NCBI GenBank assembly: GCA_024278415.1
Contig: JAJRTI010000132.1
Coordinates: 1-7,529, forward strand
From: Planctomycetota bacterium
Lineage (GTDB): Bacteria > Planctomycetota > Brocadiia > JAJRTI01
Direction of reading: 5' to 3'
DNA: 7,529 nt
Positions 5,965-7,529 of this stretch are shown piece by piece (within the stretch, counting starts at the first letter, position 1; every line of letters begins with the position of its first letter). The notes beneath the pieces are model-generated. The model searched no databases, had not been told where the DNA came from, and worked only from the letters and a program-made list of their open reading frames with translations. A program made the translations under genes and the position numbers.

Positions 5965-7428
5965 CTAAACTTTGTCGCTGCGTGGCTCGTCCAATACAGA
6001 CCGAATCCTGCACCAGGCTCCGGACTTGAAGCGCCACACGTAGAGCCAGAACTGGAGGATGTCGGCCGCGGCGAGGCCGATCCAGATGCCGGCGGGATCC
6101 AGGCGAACGACAAGGAGGAGGACCGCGCTGAGAGGGAGCATGAGGCACCACTGGCCGAAGCCGGTGATGAAGAAGCCGGGCTTCGTGTCGCCGGCGCCGA
6201 TGAGCGCACCGCCGAGCGCGATGGCCATGCCCGTGAAGACTTGCCCGACGGCCAAGATGCGAATGAGCGTCGAACCGATGCGGATGACCTCGGGATCCTT
6301 ATTGAAGAGCGCCACCACGAAGGGCGCGAGCAACGATGCGAGGCCGGCCATGACGATGAGGGGCGCGACCGCGAGCTTCATCGCAGCCCACCCCGCGCGC
6401 TCGGCTCCCTTGTAGTCGCCGGCGCCAATGCGCCGGCCTACGACCGACGCGGCCGCGGTCTGGAACGCGAGCCCCAGCATGATGCTCACGAGCCGGAACC
6501 GCACGCCCACCACGAACGCGGCGAGCGCGGGCACGCTGAACGCGCTCATCGCGACGATGCGCCAGAGCACGATGCGGGCGCCGTTGCGCACGACGCCCTG
6601 CCCCCCGGCCGGGATGCCGATGCGGAGGATGCGCGCAACGACGTCCCACTCGACCAGCCGCCGCGCGCCTTGCGCCAAGCCCACGTGCTTCCTGCCGCGC
6701 AGGAGGATGGCCATGAGCAGGGCGAAGCCGACCACGCGGGACAGAAGCGTGCCGAGCGCAGCCCCGCGCACGCCCAACGCGGGGAAGCCGAACTTGCCGA
6801 AGATGAGCACGTAGTTGGCCGGCACGTTGACCAAGTTCACCACCACCGACACCCACAGCGGCGTGACCGTGTCGCCCACTCCGCGGAACGCAGCGGAGAT
6901 GATGAAGCCTCCAGCCATGAGGAAGATGCCCGGGAACCACACGCGCATGTACCGCGCACCCACGTGCACGATCTCCGGCGGCGCGCCCATCCACGAAAGC
7001 AGCCGAGCCGCGAGCGTGAAACCGACCACGCCCATGACAACGCAAATGACCAAGGCCATCCACAAGCCCTGGCGAACGGTCGAATTGACGAGGTCGCGGT
7101 CGCCCGCGCCGTGCGCCTGCGCGGTCATGGTTGTGGTGCCGGTGCTCACGGCCATCATGATGATCATGAGCAGGAAGATGATCTGCCGGCTCATGCCCAC
7201 CGCAGACAGCGCCTCCTTGCCCAGCCTGCCAACCATCAACTCGTCCACAAACCCCACGCTCCATTCGAGCGCACTATACACGAGCACGGGCCAAGCCACG
7301 CGCCAGAGCGCGAGGTACACGCCGTCCTCAGGCTCGAGCGTGGCAGGGGAGTCAGCGGATTCGATGGAGGGATTCAAGTGGATAGGTGTGGGTGTAGGTC
7401 TGATTGTACGTATCCCAACGCGTCGCAT
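5965..7428 (-). CDS. MATE-family multidrug/toxin efflux transporter, 487 aa
   Basis: A 12-helix inner-membrane antiporter of the NorM/DinF-like MATE family, expected to expel organic cations or other small toxic compounds using a proton or sodium gradient; the substrate is not readable. Motifs: VDELMVGRLG (61-70), AFRGVGDTVTP (180-190), then NYVLIFGKFGFPALGV (205-220) with RGAALGT behind it; in the second half GRRIGAGDYKGAER (331-344) and GALIGAGDTKPG (407-418). The two halves show the internal pseudo-repeat usual in the family. Stop TAG lies at 5967-5965. The ATG at 7428 has no clear Shine-Dalgarno sequence, and the first 36 residues (rich in Pro, Thr and Ser) use fewer GC-ending codons than the rest. 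A GTG at 7320-7318, preceded by GAGG, would give 451 residues, a typical family length, and may be the real start. The gene is convergent with the TPR array and probably separately expressed. Confidence 0.92.
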   Translation of the reverse strand: MRRVGIRTIRPTPTPIHLNPSIESADSPATLEPEDGVYLALWRVAWPVLVYSALEWSVGFVDELMVGRLGKEALSAVGMSRQIIFLLMIIMMAVSTGTTTMTAQAHGAGDRDLVNSTVRQGLWMALVICVVMGVVGFTLAARLLSWMGAPPEIVHVGARYMRVWFPGIFLMAGGFIISAAFRGVGDTVTPLWVSVVVNLVNVPANYVLIFGKFGFPALGVRGAALGTLLSRVVGFALLMAILLRGRKHVGLAQGARRLVEWDVVARILRIGIPAGGQGVVRNGARIVLWRIVAMSAFSVPALAAFVVGVRFRLVSIMLGLAFQTAAASVVGRRIGAGDYKGAERAGWAAMKLAVAPLIVMAGLASLLAPFVVALFNKDPEVIRIGSTLIRILAVGQVFTGMAIALGGALIGAGDTKPGFFITGFGQWCLMLPLSAVLLLVVRLDPAGIWIGLAAADILQFWLYVWRFKSGAWCRIRSVLDEPRSDKV

Positions 7429-7529
7429 TCTGGAGTTTCAGTTTCGAAGTGGATTCAGGCAGGTTCACAACAAACGTCCCGGCTCTTCGCCTGCGTGCAA
7501 CCCCTCGCGGACACCGCAGCCCGAAGGGC
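7429..7529. other. Upstream flank of the transporter gene; nothing identified
   Basis: This should contain the promoter of the - strand transporter gene. I looked for TTGACA/TATAAT-like pairs on the - strand and found none convincing. No coding frame with good codon use is visible before the window ends. Confidence 0.5.

Noticed and set aside
6299..7264. - strand open frame inside the transporter gene (321 codons)
   Set aside because: Shadow frame rich in Arg, His and Gly. The MATE motifs are in the other - strand frame.
5965..7428. MATE gene as the flippase of the proposed glycosylation unit
   Set aside because: The sequence looks like a NorM/DinF-type exporter, it is on the opposite strand and convergent, and nothing ties it to lipid-linked sugars.
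7519..7529. Small palindrome GCCCGAAGGGC at the window edge
   Set aside because: A 4-bp stem with a 3-base loop is too short to mean anything in GC-rich DNA, and it is cut by the window end.

Overview
The window is GC-rich bacterial DNA with dense, mostly single-strand coding. Several features fit a planctomycete or another PVC/FCB-like environmental lineage: strong GC preference at third codon positions, many TPR proteins, TMTC-like membrane proteins in tandem, and short palindromic or heptameric dispersed-type repeats between genes. The lineage is an inference from style; no marker gene is present.

Layout. Bases 1-84 are the last 27 codons of a + strand gene, possibly another TPR protein. 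Bases 82-200 hold a heptamer (TAAAACG-type) array and its inverted copy, which form a long perfect inverted repeat. From 213 to 5692 four + strand genes run head to tail with overlaps. The first is a small membrane-anchored TPR protein (213-812). It is followed by three paralogous multi-pass membrane proteins, each with C-terminal TPRs (724-2274, 2271-4211, 4208-5692). The three share the plan of the TMTC family: an N-terminal GT-C-like membrane region with an early acidic Asp-Asp loop, a DUF1736-like middle, a late (A)ERYLYVP-type motif and TPRs. TMTC proteins in animals are O-mannosyltransferases. Bases 5693-5964 are a non-coding spacer with a tandem 26-nt hairpin repeat and a perfect 29-nt palindrome. 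Bases 5965-7428 carry, on the - strand, a MATE-family efflux transporter convergent with the array. Bases 7429-7529 show nothing I can name.

How the genes may work together. The 4-bp stop/start overlaps (GTGA, ATGA) and the Shine-Dalgarno sequences embedded in the preceding C-termini make 724-5692 a translationally coupled unit, with the small TPR protein overlapping its front by 89 bp. A reasonable hypothesis is a cell-envelope protein-glycosylation cluster, in which several TMTC-like enzymes with different TPR lengths act on different proteins or on one complex. Substrate, sugar donor and actual transferase activity cannot be read from the sequence. The MATE gene is probably independent.
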